From Pseudomonas fulva (lineage in GTDB: Bacteria; Pseudomonadota; Gammaproteobacteria; Pseudomonadales; Pseudomonadaceae): DNA of 64,000 nt. A program made the translations under genes and the position numbers. The stretch spans positions 1 through 64,000 of the forward strand of contig NZ_JADNYP010000003.1 of assembly GCF_015680705.1 (NCBI RefSeq), in the 5' to 3' direction. The stretch's first letter is position 1; each line of letters opens with the position of its first letter. This document shows positions 47,601 through 60,600 of the stretch, one piece after another. The notes beneath the pieces were generated by a model, which did no database searches, had not been told where the DNA came from, and saw nothing but the letters and a program-made list of their open reading frames with translations.

Positions 47601-49089
47601 CAAGCAGGTCAATCCGCAGGCGCTGGTCTCGGTCAAGCTGGTGGCCGAGGCCGGCGTTGGCACCATCGCCGCCGGTGTGGCCAAGGCCTATGCCGACCTG
47701 ATCACCATTTCCGGCTACGACGGTGGCACCGGCGCTTCGCCGCTGACGTCGATCAAGTATGCCGGCGCGCCATGGGAGCTGGGCCTGGCCGAGACCCACC
47801 AGACCCTGCGCGGCAACGACCTGCGCGGCAAGGTGCGGGTACAGACCGACGGCGGTCTGAAGACTGGCCTGGACGTGATCAAGGCGGCCATCCTCGGTGC
47901 CGAGAGCTTCGGCTTCGGCACCGCGCCGATGATCGCCCTGGGCTGCAAGTACCTGCGCATCTGCCACCTGAACAACTGCGCCACCGGCGTGGCGACCCAG
48001 AACGACAAGCTGCGCAAGGACCACTACATCGGGACCGTCGACATGGTGGTGAACTTCTTCACCTTCGTTGCCGAGGAGACCCGCGAGTGGCTGGCCAGGC
48101 TTGGCGTTCGCAGCCTCGGTGAGCTGATCGGCCGCACCGAGCTGCTCGAGGTGCTGCCAGGCGACACCGAGCGTCAGCATCACCTGGACCTCAGCCCATT
48201 GCTGGGCAGCAGTCATGTCCCGGCGGACAAGCCGCAATTCTGCCAGGTCGAGAAGAACCCGCCGTTCGACCAGGGTGAGCTGGCCGAGAAGATGGTACAG
48301 ATGGCCATGCCGTCGATCCGCGACCTGGCAGGTGGCCAGTTCAGCCTCGACATCTGCAACTGCGATCGCTCCATCGGTGCCCGGGTGTCTGGCGAGATCG
48401 CCCGGCTGCACGGCAACCAGGGCATGGCCGGCGCGCCGATCACCTTCCGCTTCAAGGGCACCGCGGGGCAGAGCTTCGGCGTGTGGAACGCCGGTGGCCT
48501 GCACCTGCACCTGGAAGGCGATGCCAACGACTATGTCGGCAAGGGCATGACCGGCGGCAAGCTGACCATCGTCCCGCCAGCCGGCAGCCCGTTCCAGACC
48601 CAGCACAGCGCCATCGTCGGCAACACCTGCCTGTACGGCGCCACGGGCGGCAAGCTGTTCGCCGCCGGCACTGCCGGGGAACGCTTCGCGGTGCGCAATT
48701 CCGGCGCCCATGCCGTCGTGGAAGGCACCGGCGATCACTGCTGCGAATACATGACCGGTGGCTTTGTCTGCGTCCTTGGCAAGACCGGTTACAACTTCGG
48801 TTCTGGCATGACTGGCGGCTTCGCCTACGTGCTCGACCAGGACAACACCTTCGTCGACAAGCTCAACCACGAGCTGGTGGAGATCCAGCGCATCAGTGGC
48901 GAGGCGATGGAGGCCTATCGCAGCCATCTGGCGCGGGTCCTGGCCGAATACGTGGAAGAGACGGGCAGCGAGTGGGGCCGCGAGCTCTCGGAAAATCTGG
49001 ATGACTACGTGCGGCGCTTCTGGCTGGTCAAGCCCAAGGCGGCCAACCTCAAGCACCTGCTCTCCAGCACCCGCGCCAACCCGCAGTAA
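44644..49089 (+). CDS. gltB: glutamate synthase, large subunit
   Basis: A 1481-residue NADPH-GOGAT alpha subunit that, with GltD, makes two glutamates from glutamine and 2-oxoglutarate. A 14-residue propeptide precedes the N-terminal nucleophile Cys15 ([10 protein letters not shown]) of the glutaminase domain. The central domain and the FMN-binding synthase domain follow, with [11 protein letters not shown] and [20 protein letters not shown]. The 3Fe-4S ligands are at about Cys1101, Cys1107 and Cys1112 ([12 protein letters not shown]). The C-terminal beta-helix is rich in Gly ([12 protein letters not shown]). The ATG at 44644 is preferred over a GTG two codons earlier. Confidence 0.98.
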   Translation: MKTGLYHPEEFKDNCGFGLIAHMTGEPSHHLLQTAMQALTCMTHRGGINADGKTGDGCGLLMQKPDAFLRAVASEHFAIELPRQYAVGMVFFNQDPAKAEAARANMNREILAAGLQLVGWRKVPIDTSVLGRLALERLPQIEQVFIGGEGLSDQAFAIKLFSARRRSSVANAEDADHYICSFSHKTIIYKGLMMPADLSAFYPDLGDERLKTAICVFHQRFSTNTLPKWPLAQPFRFLAHNGEINTITGNRNWAMARRTKFANDLIPDLEELGPLVNRVGSDSSSMDNMLELMVTGGIDLFRGVRMIIPPAWQNVETMDADLRAFYEYNSMHMEPWDGPAGVVMTEGRHAVCLLDRNGLRPARWVTTTNGYITLASEIGVWDYKPEEVVAKGRVGPGQIFAVDTETGQILDTDAIDNRLKSRHPYKRWLRQHALRIQASLSDDPGVASYDADQLKQYMKMFQVTFEERDQVLRPLGEQGQEAVGSMGDDTPMAILSQRVRSPFDYFRQQFAQVTNPPIDPLREAIVMSLEICLGAERNIFQESPEHASRVILSSPVISPAKWRSLMALEREGFERQLIDLNYEQGIGLEAAIRNIADQAEEAVRGGKTQLVLSDRFIAPGKLPVHASLAVGAVHHRLTEQGLRCDSNILVETATARDPHHFAVLIGFGASAVYPYLAYEVLADLIRTGEVLGDLDEVFKYYRKGISKGLLKILSKMGISTIASYRGAQLFEAVGLSDEVVGLSFKGVPSRIKGARFVDLEGDQKLLAAEAWSARKPIQQGGLLKFVHGGEYHAYNPDVVNTLQAAVQQGDYARFKEYTALVDKRPVSMIRDLLKVKEAEQPIPLEQVEPLDAILKRFDSAGISLGALSPEAHEALAEAMNRLGARSNSGEGGEDPARYGTLRSSKIKQVATGRFGVTPEYLVNAQVLQIKVAQGAKPGEGGQLPGGKVNGLIARLRYAVPGVTLISPPPHHDIYSIEDLAQLIFDLKQVNPQALVSVKLVAEAGVGTIAAGVAKAYADLITISGYDGGTGASPLTSIKYAGAPWELGLAETHQTLRGNDLRGKVRVQTDGGLKTGLDVIKAAILGAESFGFGTAPMIALGCKYLRICHLNNCATGVATQNDKLRKDHYIGTVDMVVNFFTFVAEETREWLARLGVRSLGELIGRTELLEVLPGDTERQHHLDLSPLLGSSHVPADKPQFCQVEKNPPFDQGELAEKMVQMAMPSIRDLAGGQFSLDICNCDRSIGARVSGEIARLHGNQGMAGAPITFRFKGTAGQSFGVWNAGGLHLHLEGDANDYVGKGMTGGKLTIVPPAGSPFQTQHSAIVGNTCLYGATGGKLFAAGTAGERFAVRNSGAHAVVEGTGDHCCEYMTGGFVCVLGKTGYNFGSGMTGGFAYVLDQDNTFVDKLNHELVEIQRISGEAMEAYRSHLARVLAEYVEETGSEWGRELSENLDDYVRRFWLVKPKAANLKHLLSSTRANPQ

Positions 49090-49090
49090 A

Positions 49091-49190
49091 GGCAGCTGCA
49101 CGGGGTGAGCTTCGAGCTGCAGGCAGCCGCTCGGGCTCCCCGGCTTACGTGATCGACTTGCGGCTTGGAGCTTGAGGCTCGCGGCTGCTG
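49091..49190. repeat. REP-like inverted element, copy C, inside the gltB-gltD gap
   Basis: The 118-base gap between gltB and gltD is nearly filled by an element with GCAGCCGC (49123-49130) facing GCGGCTGC (49181-49188) and clusters of GAGCTGCAGG, GGCTTGGAGCTTGAGGCTCG. It is a degenerate relative of copies A, B and D and it lies within an operon. Confidence 0.45.
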
Positions 49191-49204
49191 TAAAGAGGTT
49201 TTGA

Positions 49205-50626
<1,422 letters not shown>

Positions 50627-50806
50627 TCGAGCGCTGCCGGCGCGTGGGCTGCGCCGCCATTGGTAGGTATCTGCCGAGCGGCGGCCGCTCCTGCGCGGCG
50701 TCATGGGTGGGTGTTCACCGCGCCACCCCGGCGGCGGCTACAGAACAGCCGTGCCTTTTTACCGTGCGTCTGAGAAAATGCCCTCACTTTTCTCCCGGAT
50801 GCCGAC

Positions 50807-51871
50807 ATGACTGCCTTGAAGAACGACCGTTTCCTGCGCGCACTGCTCAAGCAACCCGTGGACGTGACGCCTGTCTGGATGATGCGCCAGGCCGGGCGCT
50901 ACCTGCCGGAGTACCGGGCCAGCCGTGCCAAGGCGGGGGACTTCATGAGCCTGTGCAAGAATCCGCAGTTCGCTTGCGAGGTCACCCTCCAGCCACTGGA
51001 CCGCTATGCCCTGGATGCGGCGATTCTCTTTTCCGACATCCTCACCATTCCCGATGCCATGGGCCAGGGATTGTATTTCGAGACCGGCGAAGGGCCTCGT
51101 TTCAGGAAGGTGATCGGCAGCATGGCCGACATCGAGGCGCTGCCGATTCCGGATCCACACCAGGACCTGGGCTATGTCATGGATGCGGTCGGCACCATTC
51201 GCCGCGAGCTTGATGGCCGTGTTCCACTGATCGGTTTCTCCGGCAGTCCCTGGACCTTGGCCACCTATATGGTCGAAGGCGGGTCGTCCAAGGACTTTCG
51301 CAAGACCAAGGCGATGCTCTACGACCAGCCACAGGCCATGCACCTGCTGCTGGACAAGCTGGCGCAGTCGGTTACCAGCTACCTCAACGGGCAGATCCAG
51401 GCGGGCGCCCAGGCCGTGCAGATCTTCGATACCTGGGGCGGCAATCTTTCGGCCGCGGCCTACCAGGAGTTCTCCCTGGCCTACATGCGCAAGATCGTCG
51501 CTGGCCTGATCCGCGAGCACGATGGACGCAAGGTTCCGGTGATCCTGTTCACCAAGAATGGCGGCCTGTGGCTGGAAAGCATCGCCGAGGCCGGAGCCGA
51601 TGCCCTGGGCCTGGACTGGACCTGCGATATCGGCGATGCCCGCCGCCGGGTCGGCGACAAGGTCGCGCTGCAGGGCAACATGGACCCGACCGTGCTCTAT
51701 GCCAAGCCCGAGGCAATCCGCAAGGAGGTGGCCCGGATCCTGGCTAGCTATGGTCACGGAAGCGGACATGTGTTCAACCTCGGCCATGGCATCACGCCCG
51801 AGGTCGATCCCGAGCACGCTGGTGCCTTCATCGAGGCCGTACATGAGTACTCGGCGCAGTATCACCGGTAA
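50807..51871 (+). CDS. hemE: uroporphyrinogen decarboxylase
   Basis: A 354-residue enzyme that converts uroporphyrinogen III to coproporphyrinogen III in heme synthesis. Motifs are [19 protein letters not shown] near residue 20, [14 protein letters not shown] and [18 protein letters not shown], with [20 protein letters not shown] near the end. The N-terminus [19 protein letters not shown] is standard. The 180-base gap before it holds a GGCCGCTCCTGCG REP-like trace at 50684-50699 and a T-run near 50756-50760. Confidence 0.98.
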   Translation: MTALKNDRFLRALLKQPVDVTPVWMMRQAGRYLPEYRASRAKAGDFMSLCKNPQFACEVTLQPLDRYALDAAILFSDILTIPDAMGQGLYFETGEGPRFRKVIGSMADIEALPIPDPHQDLGYVMDAVGTIRRELDGRVPLIGFSGSPWTLATYMVEGGSSKDFRKTKAMLYDQPQAMHLLLDKLAQSVTSYLNGQIQAGAQAVQIFDTWGGNLSAAAYQEFSLAYMRKIVAGLIREHDGRKVPVILFTKNGGLWLESIAEAGADALGLDWTCDIGDARRRVGDKVALQGNMDPTVLYAKPEAIRKEVARILASYGHGSGHVFNLGHGITPEVDPEHAGAFIEAVHEYSAQYHR

Positions 51872-51882
51872 CGCACCGAAGC

Positions 51883-51910
51883 GGCCGCGGGGGGCTCCCA
51901 GCTCGCGGCC
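51883..51910 (+). terminator. hairpin after hemE, with REP-like right arm
   Basis: GGCCGCG (51883-51889) pairs with CGCGGCC (51904-51910), 11 bases after the hemE stop, followed by TTGTGCC. The right arm CGCGGCCTTGTG resembles P. putida-group REP sequence, so it may be a REP relic doing the job of a terminator. Confidence 0.45.
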
Positions 51911-51982
51911 TTGTGCCATTAAGCTTGAATTCAGCCCCCGCCGCTAATCTGGTCCCATCCCAACCCGCACAGGACCAGAACC

Positions 51983-52330
51983 ATGAAGACTCGTCATCTT
52001 GCCTTGCTGCTCGCCCCGCTGTTCAGCACTGCCGCCCTCGCTGCCGGCTATACCGGCCCTGGCGCGCAGCCCGTGACGACCGTCGCCGCCGCCAAGGAAG
52101 CCGCCGACGACACGCCCATCGTGCTGCAAGGCTTCGTGACCAGGAAGATCGACAATGACGACAAGTACGAATTCAGGGACAACACCGGCACCATCACCAT
52201 CGAAATCGATGACGAGGACCTGCCGCCGACGCCGTTCGACGACAAGACCAAGGTCAAGCTGACCGGCGAGGTGGAAAAGCACCTGATGAATCGTGAGGTG
52301 GACGTGGACAGGGTCGAAATCGTCAACTGA
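51983..52330 (+). CDS. YgiW/YdeI-family exported OB-fold (BOF) stress protein
   Basis: A 115-residue protein with a signal peptide (MKTRHLALLLAPLFSTAALA, cut before AGYTG). The mature beta-barrel has the family motifs VLQGFVTRKIDNDDKYEFRD, GTITIEIDDEDL and VKLTGEVEKHLMNREVDVDR. YgiW/YdeI proteins are periplasmic, often tied to oxidative, metal or peptide stress and to QseBC signalling in enterics. Here no two-component genes flank it. It converges with the MFS gene. Confidence 0.88.
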   Translation: MKTRHLALLLAPLFSTAALAAGYTGPGAQPVTTVAAAKEAADDTPIVLQGFVTRKIDNDDKYEFRDNTGTITIEIDDEDLPPTPFDDKTKVKLTGEVEKHLMNREVDVDRVEIVN

Positions 52331-52339
52331 TCCTCGAAA

Positions 52340-52366
52340 CCGGCGACAGCAGGCCATCGTCGCCGG
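52340..52366. terminator. hairpin between convergent ygiW-like and MFS genes
   Basis: CCGGCGAC (52340-52347) pairs perfectly with GTCGCCGG (52359-52366) around an 11-base loop in the 51-base gap between two facing stops. A shared terminator is likely although no T-run follows. Confidence 0.5.
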
Positions 52367-52381
52367 GTCGATCCGTCGGGC

Positions 52382-53635
52382 TCAGGCGGTCTTTGGCGGC
52401 AGGCGGCTCAGGTGCCAGGCGATGAACAGGGCGACGCCCAGCAAGCCGCCGATGAACAGTCCGATGCCGTTCCAGCCACCCAGGTGCCAGAACACCCCGC
52501 CTGCCGTCCCGGCAACGCTCGAACCTGCGTAGTAGCTGAACAGGTACAGTGACGAAGCTTGTCCCTTGGCCTGCAATGCTCGCCGGCCGATCCAGCTGCT
52601 GGCTACCGAATGGGCGCCGAAGAAACCGAAGGTGAACACCAGCATGCCGAAGATCACCAATGGCAGAGGTGTGGCCAGCGTCATCGTCATGCCGCTCGCC
52701 ATCACCACGATGCTGGCCCAGAACACCTTGCGGCGTCCGAGCCGGTCGGCCAGCGCGCCGATCTGGGCGGAGCTGTAGATCCCCGAGAGATAGACTACCG
52801 AGAGCAGGCCGACCAAGGCCTGATTCATGTGGTAGGGCTCGGCGAGCAGCCGGTAGCCGATGTAGTTGAAGAGCGTGACGAAGGCGCCCATCAACAGGAA
52901 GGCTTCGAGGAACAGCCAAGGCAGGCCGGCGTCTCTGAAGTGCATCACGAAGCCGTCGAGCAAAGTGCGTGGGCGAAGCGGTTGGCTGCGAAAGTTGCGC
53001 GATTCGGGCAGTACCTTCCAGAACACCAATGCCGCCACCAAGGCCAGGCCACCGATGCACAGCATTGCCGTATGCCAGCTGACGAAATCGATCAGTACCC
53101 CAGCGATCAGCCGGCCACTCATGCCACCGATCGCGTTGCCGCCGATGTACAGGCCCATCGCCAGGCCAATGTGCCGTGGATGGATTTCCTCGCTCAGATA
53201 GGTCATGGCCACGGCTGCCAGGCCGCTGAGCGACAGGCCGACCAGCGCACGGGTGGCCAGCACGCTTTCCCAGGTCGGCATGATGGCACTGGCCAGGGTC
53301 GCCAGCGCTGCGCAGACCAGGGCAAAGACCATCACGGGCTTGCGCCCGATGCGGTCGGAGAGCGGGCCGGTAACCAGCAGGCCAATGGCGAGCATGGCGG
53401 TCGAGACCGACAGCACCAGGCTGCTTTGTGCGGCGTTGATGGAAAACTCCCGTGACAGCAGGGGCATCATCGGCTGTACACAATAGAGCAGTGCGAACGT
53501 GGCGAAGCCACCGCTGAACAGGGCCAGAACGGTCTTCATGAAGGCCGGGGTGCCTTTCTCGATCCAGGCATCGCCGGCCACCCCAGCGGTCGCCGGCTTG
53601 GCTTGAAGGGAAGACGAGGCTAGGGCGGTTTTCAC
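52382..53635 (-). CDS. MFS efflux transporter (YnfM-like)
   Basis: A 417-residue major facilitator protein with 12 predicted spans. Loop motifs are GPLSDRIGRKPVM (between spans 2 and 3) and GALADRLGRRKVF (between 8 and 9), the drug/H+ antiporter pattern. The N-terminal tail VKTALASSSLQAK is cytoplasmic. Start is taken as GTG at 53635-53633, with AGAGGT upstream. A longer form from an ATG 16 codons earlier is less likely. The neighbouring LysR gene points away from it, so the regulator probably controls this exporter. The substrate is not predictable. Confidence 0.88.
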   Translation of the reverse strand: MKTALASSSLQAKPATAGVAGDAWIEKGTPAFMKTVLALFSGGFATFALLYCVQPMMPLLSREFSINAAQSSLVLSVSTAMLAIGLLVTGPLSDRIGRKPVMVFALVCAALATLASAIMPTWESVLATRALVGLSLSGLAAVAMTYLSEEIHPRHIGLAMGLYIGGNAIGGMSGRLIAGVLIDFVSWHTAMLCIGGLALVAALVFWKVLPESRNFRSQPLRPRTLLDGFVMHFRDAGLPWLFLEAFLLMGAFVTLFNYIGYRLLAEPYHMNQALVGLLSVVYLSGIYSSAQIGALADRLGRRKVFWASIVVMASGMTMTLATPLPLVIFGMLVFTFGFFGAHSVASSWIGRRALQAKGQASSLYLFSYYAGSSVAGTAGGVFWHLGGWNGIGLFIGGLLGVALFIAWHLSRLPPKTA

Positions 53636-53718
53636 GAACAGGTGACCTCTGGAGTCGATGAGCAACGCTATGTGGAAAATCATATAGCTGGCTAATGATT
53701 AGATCCAATATATTGTTC

Positions 53719-53735
53719 GACCTATTTGATAGGTC
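53719..53735. promoter_or_regulatory. perfect dyad in the MFS-LysR divergent region
   Basis: GACCTAT-TTG-ATAGGTC, 84 bases upstream of the MFS start and 22 bases upstream of the LysR ATG. The region 53680-53740 is AT-rich. A dyad placed here suits LysR autorepression and control of the transporter. It does not give the classic T-N11-A in phase with its centre (it has C and G there). Confidence 0.5.
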
Positions 53736-53756
53736 TTGCGAATCATTGGGGGTATC

Positions 53757-54653
53757 ATGGAATTGCGTCACTTGCGCTATTTCGTTGCCGTGGCCGAAGA
53801 GCTTCATTTCGGACGCGCCGCGCAGCAGCTGGGTATCTCCCAGCCGCCGTTGAGCCAGCAGATCCAGGCACTGGAGCAGGAACTGGGGGCCCGGCTGTTC
53901 GAGCGTACCAACCGCCGGGTCGAACTCAGCGAGGCGGGTCGGCTGTTCCTGGACGAGGCCCGCCTGGTGCTGGCTCAGGTCGAGAAAGCCGCCGACGTGG
54001 CACGCCGGGCACAATTGGGCGAGTTGGGGGACATGAAGATCGGATTCACCTCTTCCGCTCCGTTCACCTCGAGAATTCCCAAGGCACTGCGCACGTTTCG
54101 CCAGCGTTATCCGGCGGTGCACCTGGATCTCAAGGAAATGAGCAGCCGGGAGGTGGCCGATGCGGTGTTCGACGAGTCGATCGAAGTCGGCATCATGCGA
54201 CCGATGCCGCTGCCCGAGGGGCTGAGGATGACCGAACTGTTTCGCGAGCCGCTGGTGGCGGTGCTCAACGCGGCCCACCCGCTGGCCGAGGGCAGCGAAG
54301 CCGGGTTGTCCATGCAGGCTCTGGCCCATGAGCCCTTCGTCTTCTTCCCACGCAGCTATGGCAGTGGGCTGTACGCGCAACTGCTCAGCCTGGCGCGCCA
54401 GGCAGGCTTCAATCCCTATTTTGCCCAGGAGGCCGGAGAGGTAATGACCATCATCGGGCTGGTCGCCGCCGGGCTTGGGGTCTCGGTATTGCCAGCCTCC
54501 TACCAGCGCATGCGAATCGAAGGCGTGGTCTACCGCACCTTGACCGATGAAGAGGCAGTCAGCGCGGTCTGGCTGGTCCAGCGCCAGGGCCCCAGTTCAG
54601 CCATGGCCAAGGCATTCGTCGAGCTGCTGACCAGCGAGGTGATCATGGCCTGA
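53757..54653 (+). CDS. LysR-family transcriptional regulator
   Basis: A 298-residue LTTR. The winged helix-turn-helix is [20 protein letters not shown] with [20 protein letters not shown]. The effector domain (about 90-295) has the two-lobe periplasmic-binding fold, with [14 protein letters not shown] at its start and [15 protein letters not shown] near its end. This subgroup resembles regulators of aromatic or efflux genes (CatR/BenM-like length). The ATG at 53757 is the family start. It is divergent from the MFS exporter, its likely target. Confidence 0.93.
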   Translation: MELRHLRYFVAVAEELHFGRAAQQLGISQPPLSQQIQALEQELGARLFERTNRRVELSEAGRLFLDEARLVLAQVEKAADVARRAQLGELGDMKIGFTSSAPFTSRIPKALRTFRQRYPAVHLDLKEMSSREVADAVFDESIEVGIMRPMPLPEGLRMTELFREPLVAVLNAAHPLAEGSEAGLSMQALAHEPFVFFPRSYGSGLYAQLLSLARQAGFNPYFAQEAGEVMTIIGLVAAGLGVSVLPASYQRMRIEGVVYRTLTDEEAVSAVWLVQRQGPSSAMAKAFVELLTSEVIMA

Positions 54654-54738
54654 TGCCGGCCCAGTCGATCGCAAACACGCTGGCCAATCAGTTCCAGGCG
54701 ACACATACTCGGGCATTCCCGAGACATGGAGGCCAGTC

Positions 54739-55512
54739 ATGCGACGTGTGGTGTTCAACCAGAAAGGTGGCGTGGGCAAGTCCAGCATCGCCTGCAACCT
54801 GGCGGCGGTCAGCGCCAGCGACGGCTACCGTACCTTGCTGGTCGACCTGGATAGCCAGGCCAACTCGACCCAGTACCTGACGGGCCTTGCCGGCGATGAC
54901 ATCCCCACTGGCATCGCCGACTTCTTCAAGCAGACCTTGGCCGGTGGCCCACAGGCCAAGAAGAACAAGGTCGAGGTCCACGAAACCCCCTTCGAGAACC
55001 TGCACCTGGTCACCGCGAACGCCGAGCTCGCCGACTTGCAACCCAAGCTCGAGGCCAAGCACAAGATCAACAAGCTGCGCAAACTGCTCGACTCGCTGGA
55101 CGAAGACTATGAGCGTATCTACATCGATACGCCGCCTGCCTTGAATTTCTATGCAGTTTCCGCCCTGATCGCTGCCGACCGCGTGCTCATTCCTTTCGAT
55201 TGCGACAGCTTCTCGCGCAATGCCCTGTACGGCCTGCTCGCCGAGATCGACGAGTTGAAGGAGGATCACAACGAGGATCTGAAAGTGGAGGGCATCGTGG
55301 TGAACCAGTTCCAGCCCCGCACCACGCTACCCCAGCAGATGCTCGACGAACTGCTCGCCGAAGGTTTGCCCGTGTTGCCGGTGTATCTGGGCAGTTCGGT
55401 GAAGATGCGCGAATCTCACCACGCCAGCCTGCCACTGATTCACCTCGATGCCAGGCACAAGCTGACCCGGCAATTCGTCGAGCTGCATGCGCTGCTCGAA
55501 GCCGACAGCTAG
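54739..55512 (+). CDS. orphan ParA-family ATPase
   Basis: A 257-residue deviant-Walker ATPase. [16 protein letters not shown] holds the Walker A with signature Lys9 and Lys14, then [15 protein letters not shown] (switch region) and [10 protein letters not shown]. No ParB, MinE, pili or chemotaxis partner is next to it, and there is no DNA-binding N-terminus as in plasmid ParA. It may position a protein complex or act on its own. It is preceded by an 85-base gap after LysR and converges with trxC. Confidence 0.87.
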   Translation: MRRVVFNQKGGVGKSSIACNLAAVSASDGYRTLLVDLDSQANSTQYLTGLAGDDIPTGIADFFKQTLAGGPQAKKNKVEVHETPFENLHLVTANAELADLQPKLEAKHKINKLRKLLDSLDEDYERIYIDTPPALNFYAVSALIAADRVLIPFDCDSFSRNALYGLLAEIDELKEDHNEDLKVEGIVVNQFQPRTTLPQQMLDELLAEGLPVLPVYLGSSVKMRESHHASLPLIHLDARHKLTRQFVELHALLEADS

Positions 55513-55607
55513 TAGGATCAGGGCCGTTCCGGCGGCTGCAAAGCTTGCCGGGGCTGGCCTGGTCCGCTTGTGGCAGCCTTGCGCACCGCACAGGCGAAAC
55601 GCTGGCC

Positions 55608-56042
55608 TCAAACGCCCTGGCTGCCCAGCCATTGCAGCAGGCCTGGCAGCGGCAGGGCTCCGGCCTGGCGCGCCACCTCACTGCCATTGCTGAACAAAAT
55701 CAGGCTGGGAATCGAGCGTATGCCGAGCTGCCCGGCCAGTTGCCGGTTGGCCTCGCTGTCGAGCTTGGCCAGACGGCAGCGACCGAGCAGTTGCCGGGCA
55801 GCCTGCTCGAACACCGGGGCGAAGGCTTTGCACGGGCCGCACCAGTCGGCCCAGACGTCCAGCAGCAAGGGCAGGTCGCCCTTGATCTGGCTGGCATAGT
55901 CACCCTCGGCCAGATCGAATGGCTTGCCAGGCAGGACGGGCTGCTTGCAACGCCCGCACCTGGGCGCATCGCCAAGGCGTTCGGTCGGCAGCCGGTTCAG
56001 GCCGTTGCAGTAGGGACAGGGGACCAGTAACGAGGACATCAT
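55608..56042 (-). CDS. trxC: thioredoxin 2-like protein (TrxC)
   Basis: A 144-residue thioredoxin with an N-terminal zinc ribbon: CPYC near residue 9-12 and CGRC near 29-32. A thioredoxin fold follows with active site DVWADWCGPCKAFAP near residue 67-72 and the cis-Pro loop IRSIPSLILF. TrxC is a cytoplasmic disulfide reductase induced by oxidative stress in other bacteria. Two ATG codons stand in tandem (56042 and 56039); the first has GGAG 6 bases before it and is chosen. Confidence 0.93.
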   Translation of the reverse strand: MMSSLLVPCPYCNGLNRLPTERLGDAPRCGRCKQPVLPGKPFDLAEGDYASQIKGDLPLLLDVWADWCGPCKAFAPVFEQAARQLLGRCRLAKLDSEANRQLAGQLGIRSIPSLILFSNGSEVARQAGALPLPGLLQWLGSQGV

Positions 56043-56104
56043 GGAGGGCTCCGTCGAAGTCGTTGGCAGTGCATGGACATGGCCAGTGTACCTTGCGGGC
56101 GCGA

Positions 56105-57646
<1,542 letters not shown>

Positions 57647-57659
57647 CTATGGAGTCCGC

Positions 57660-60600
57660 TCAGGCCGGTCGAGTGCCATCGGGTTTGTCGACGCCGTCGC
57701 CTTGGGTAGCGATGCGTTTCTGCCGGCTGCCGTTCGGCTCCATCAGGAACACCTCGACCTGACGTACCGATATCTTGATGTCGTGGGCCCTGAATTCCCG
57801 GTCGATGTAGCGGTTGATCTCGTCGAGGGTGGGGTTGCGGTCGCCCAGGTCGCGTACATGCATGCGCAGTTCATGCTCCAGCGCGTTCTCGCCGAAGTTC
57901 AGGAAATAGACCAACGGTTCCGGATCCTTGAGCACGCGCGGGTTCTCATGGGCGCCCTTGAGCAGCAGTTCGCGCACCAGATCCAGGTCCGAGCCGTAGT
58001 CGATGCCCAGCTTCAAGGTGACCCGGGTCACCGTATCGGTCAGCGACCAGTTGATCAGCTGCCCGGTGATGAAGGTCTTGTTCGGGACGATGATGTCCTT
58101 GCGGTCGAAGTCGGTGATGGTGGTGGCACGGATGCGGATCTTACTGACGGTGCCGGAGAGGTTGCCGATGGTGATGGTGTCGCCGATGCGCACCGGGCGT
58201 TCGAACAGGATCATGATGCCCGAGATGAAGTTGGCGAAGATCTCTTGCATGCCGAAGCCCAACCCCACCGAAAGCGCTGCCACCAGCCATTGCAGCTTGT
58301 CCCAGCTGACCCCAAGGGTCGAGAGCGTGCTGACGAAGCCGATGCCGGCGATCGCGTAGGACAACAGGGTGGTGGTGGCGTAGGCGCTGCCCTGGGCCAG
58401 GTTCAGGCGCGACAGCACCAGCACTTCGAGCAGGCCCGGCAGGTTGCCGGCCAGGGCGAAGGTGATGCCGACGATCACCAGCGCGCCGAGCAGGTCGCCG
58501 AGGCTGATCGGCACCATGCTGGCGGCCGCTCCGGTGCCGCTGGTGTATTCGTACAGGGTGACATTGTTCAGGTAGGAAAAGACCGTGATCAGATCCGACC
58601 AGACCCAGTACAGGCCACCGATGAAGCCACCGAGCAGGGCCAGGCGGATCAGCCGCAAGGACTGCTGGTTGACCTGCTCGATATCCAGTGTCGGCTCCTC
58701 GCTGATCAGCTCGCCGTCCTGGTTGTCCTTGGCTGCCTGGCGCTTGCTCAGGGCTCGCTGGTAGGCCAGGCGCCGGGCAGCCACGCTCAGCCCGCGCACG
58801 AAAGCCGCCTCGATCACCAGCCAGAAGAGCAGCAGGTAGAGGGTATAGATCAATCGGTCGGTGAGCTTGAGCGCCGTGTAGTAGTAGCCGAAGCAGACAG
58901 CGACGAACAGCGCGATGGGCAAGGCGGTGAAGGCCACGCCCACCGCCTTGCGGAACAGCGAGGTGCTGCGGTGGGCCGGGCTGCTGAGCAGCAGGCGACT
59001 GAGCAGCCAGGCCATCGATGCGTAGCAGGTCAGCACCACGCCTATCCCCAGGACATCGTCGGCCAGGGCCGAAGGCTGGTGTTCGGCGACCGCGACCACG
59101 CCAACCAGGGCCAGCACCACGATGCCCAGCCGCCGCACCCAGCCGCGAAGAAACTCGACCTGCGGCTTGTACCAGCGGAAATGCACCTCGGCCACGCCAC
59201 CTGGGGCGAGTATCCGATAGGCGGTGTAGAACACCAGCCAGGCCTGTGCCAGTTGCCACAGCGCGGCGCCAAGGTTGGCGTTCTGCCCACGCGCATCGAT
59301 CTGCAGGGCGTAGCCACACAGCGCCAGGGCCAGGGCCACTGGCAGCGCCAGCAGGACATTGATCAGGATCGCCTGGGGGGTGTGCCACTGGCTGTCGCGC
59401 TTGAAATGGCCGATATCCTGGTGGACCTTGCTCAGACGCTGGTAAAGGTAGGTCCGGCGCCACAGCAAGGCGCCGATCAGCAGCAGCAGGGGGAGGAACA
59501 GCAAAGGCCTCTGGGCCAGCCCGTCACCCAGCTCCTTGACGCCCGAACCCCAAGGCAGGCTGGCGACCTGCTCGACCAGCCGTTGTGGCACCAGGCGCAG
59601 CCACTCCCAGTCGAGCGGCTTGTTGCTGGGGATCCAGAACATCTGTTCGTCGAGGGTGGTGCGCAGGTTCTGGGCCATGGCCAGCAGCTGCTTCTGGTTC
59701 AACTGCAACGTGATCGACTCGTTGAGCAGCGCACTGAGTTCGCGGTTGAGGCGCTCGAGCAGGTCGCTGCGCGTGATCGCCAGTTCCAGCAAGGCCTTGC
59801 GCAACTGCGGCGTGGCTTCTTCCTGGGGCTGGTTGGCCAGCAGGCGATCGACATGGCTGCCCGGCGTGCTCATCTGCTCGCGTTGCTGGTTGACCTCGAA
59901 TTGATACAGGCGAGTGTCGGCGATCTGGTCGGCCAGGTCACGGTCGAGCTTGAGGTGTGGCAGGGCCTGCTTCTGCTTGTAGAGGATCTTCGACAGCAAC
60001 AGGCTGCCCTTGAGTACGCTGATCTGTTCGTCCAGGGCCTGGTCGGCCTGGGTCAGGCTGTCGAGCTGCTGTTTGGTCTGCAGGTTCTGCTGGGTCAACT
60101 CGTTGAGCCGATCGGTACTCCTGAACAGGTAGTCGGACAGCTTCAGATTGGTCGCGCTCTCGTTGGCCAGCAGGGCGCTGCCGCCAGCTTTCTGCGCTTC
60201 GATCGACTGTTGCGTGACGGTCTGCCGAGACTGCTCCAGACGCTTTTCGTTGATCAGCGTCTGCAGGTCCTGGATCTCCTGCTCCAGGCGCGCTGCCCGT
60301 TCGAGCAGCAGGTCGTGGCGAGCGTTGCCCAGGTCCTGCAGCAGGCTGTTGCCAGCCAGTTCCTGACGGCGCAGCAAGATGAGGGCATTGAGCGAAAGCA
60401 GCTCGGCGTTGAGCTGGTTGCGCTGGTCGGCATTGAGCGTCTTGCCGTTGTCCTTGCCAGCCTTGAGGCTGTTGTTGATCTGCTGGATACGTGTCTGGTT
60501 GTTGCTGATCTCGGCCTGCGCCCGCTCGGGTCGGGTCTGCGAGTTGATGATCAGGCTGTTGGCCTCGGACAAGGCCCTTTGCAGGTCGCCTTGCTGGGCG

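Noticed and set aside
52323..54380. A 685-codon open frame spanning the MFS and LysR genes on the minus strand
   Set aside because: It crosses both real genes and their promoter region in a different frame, so it is not a gene.
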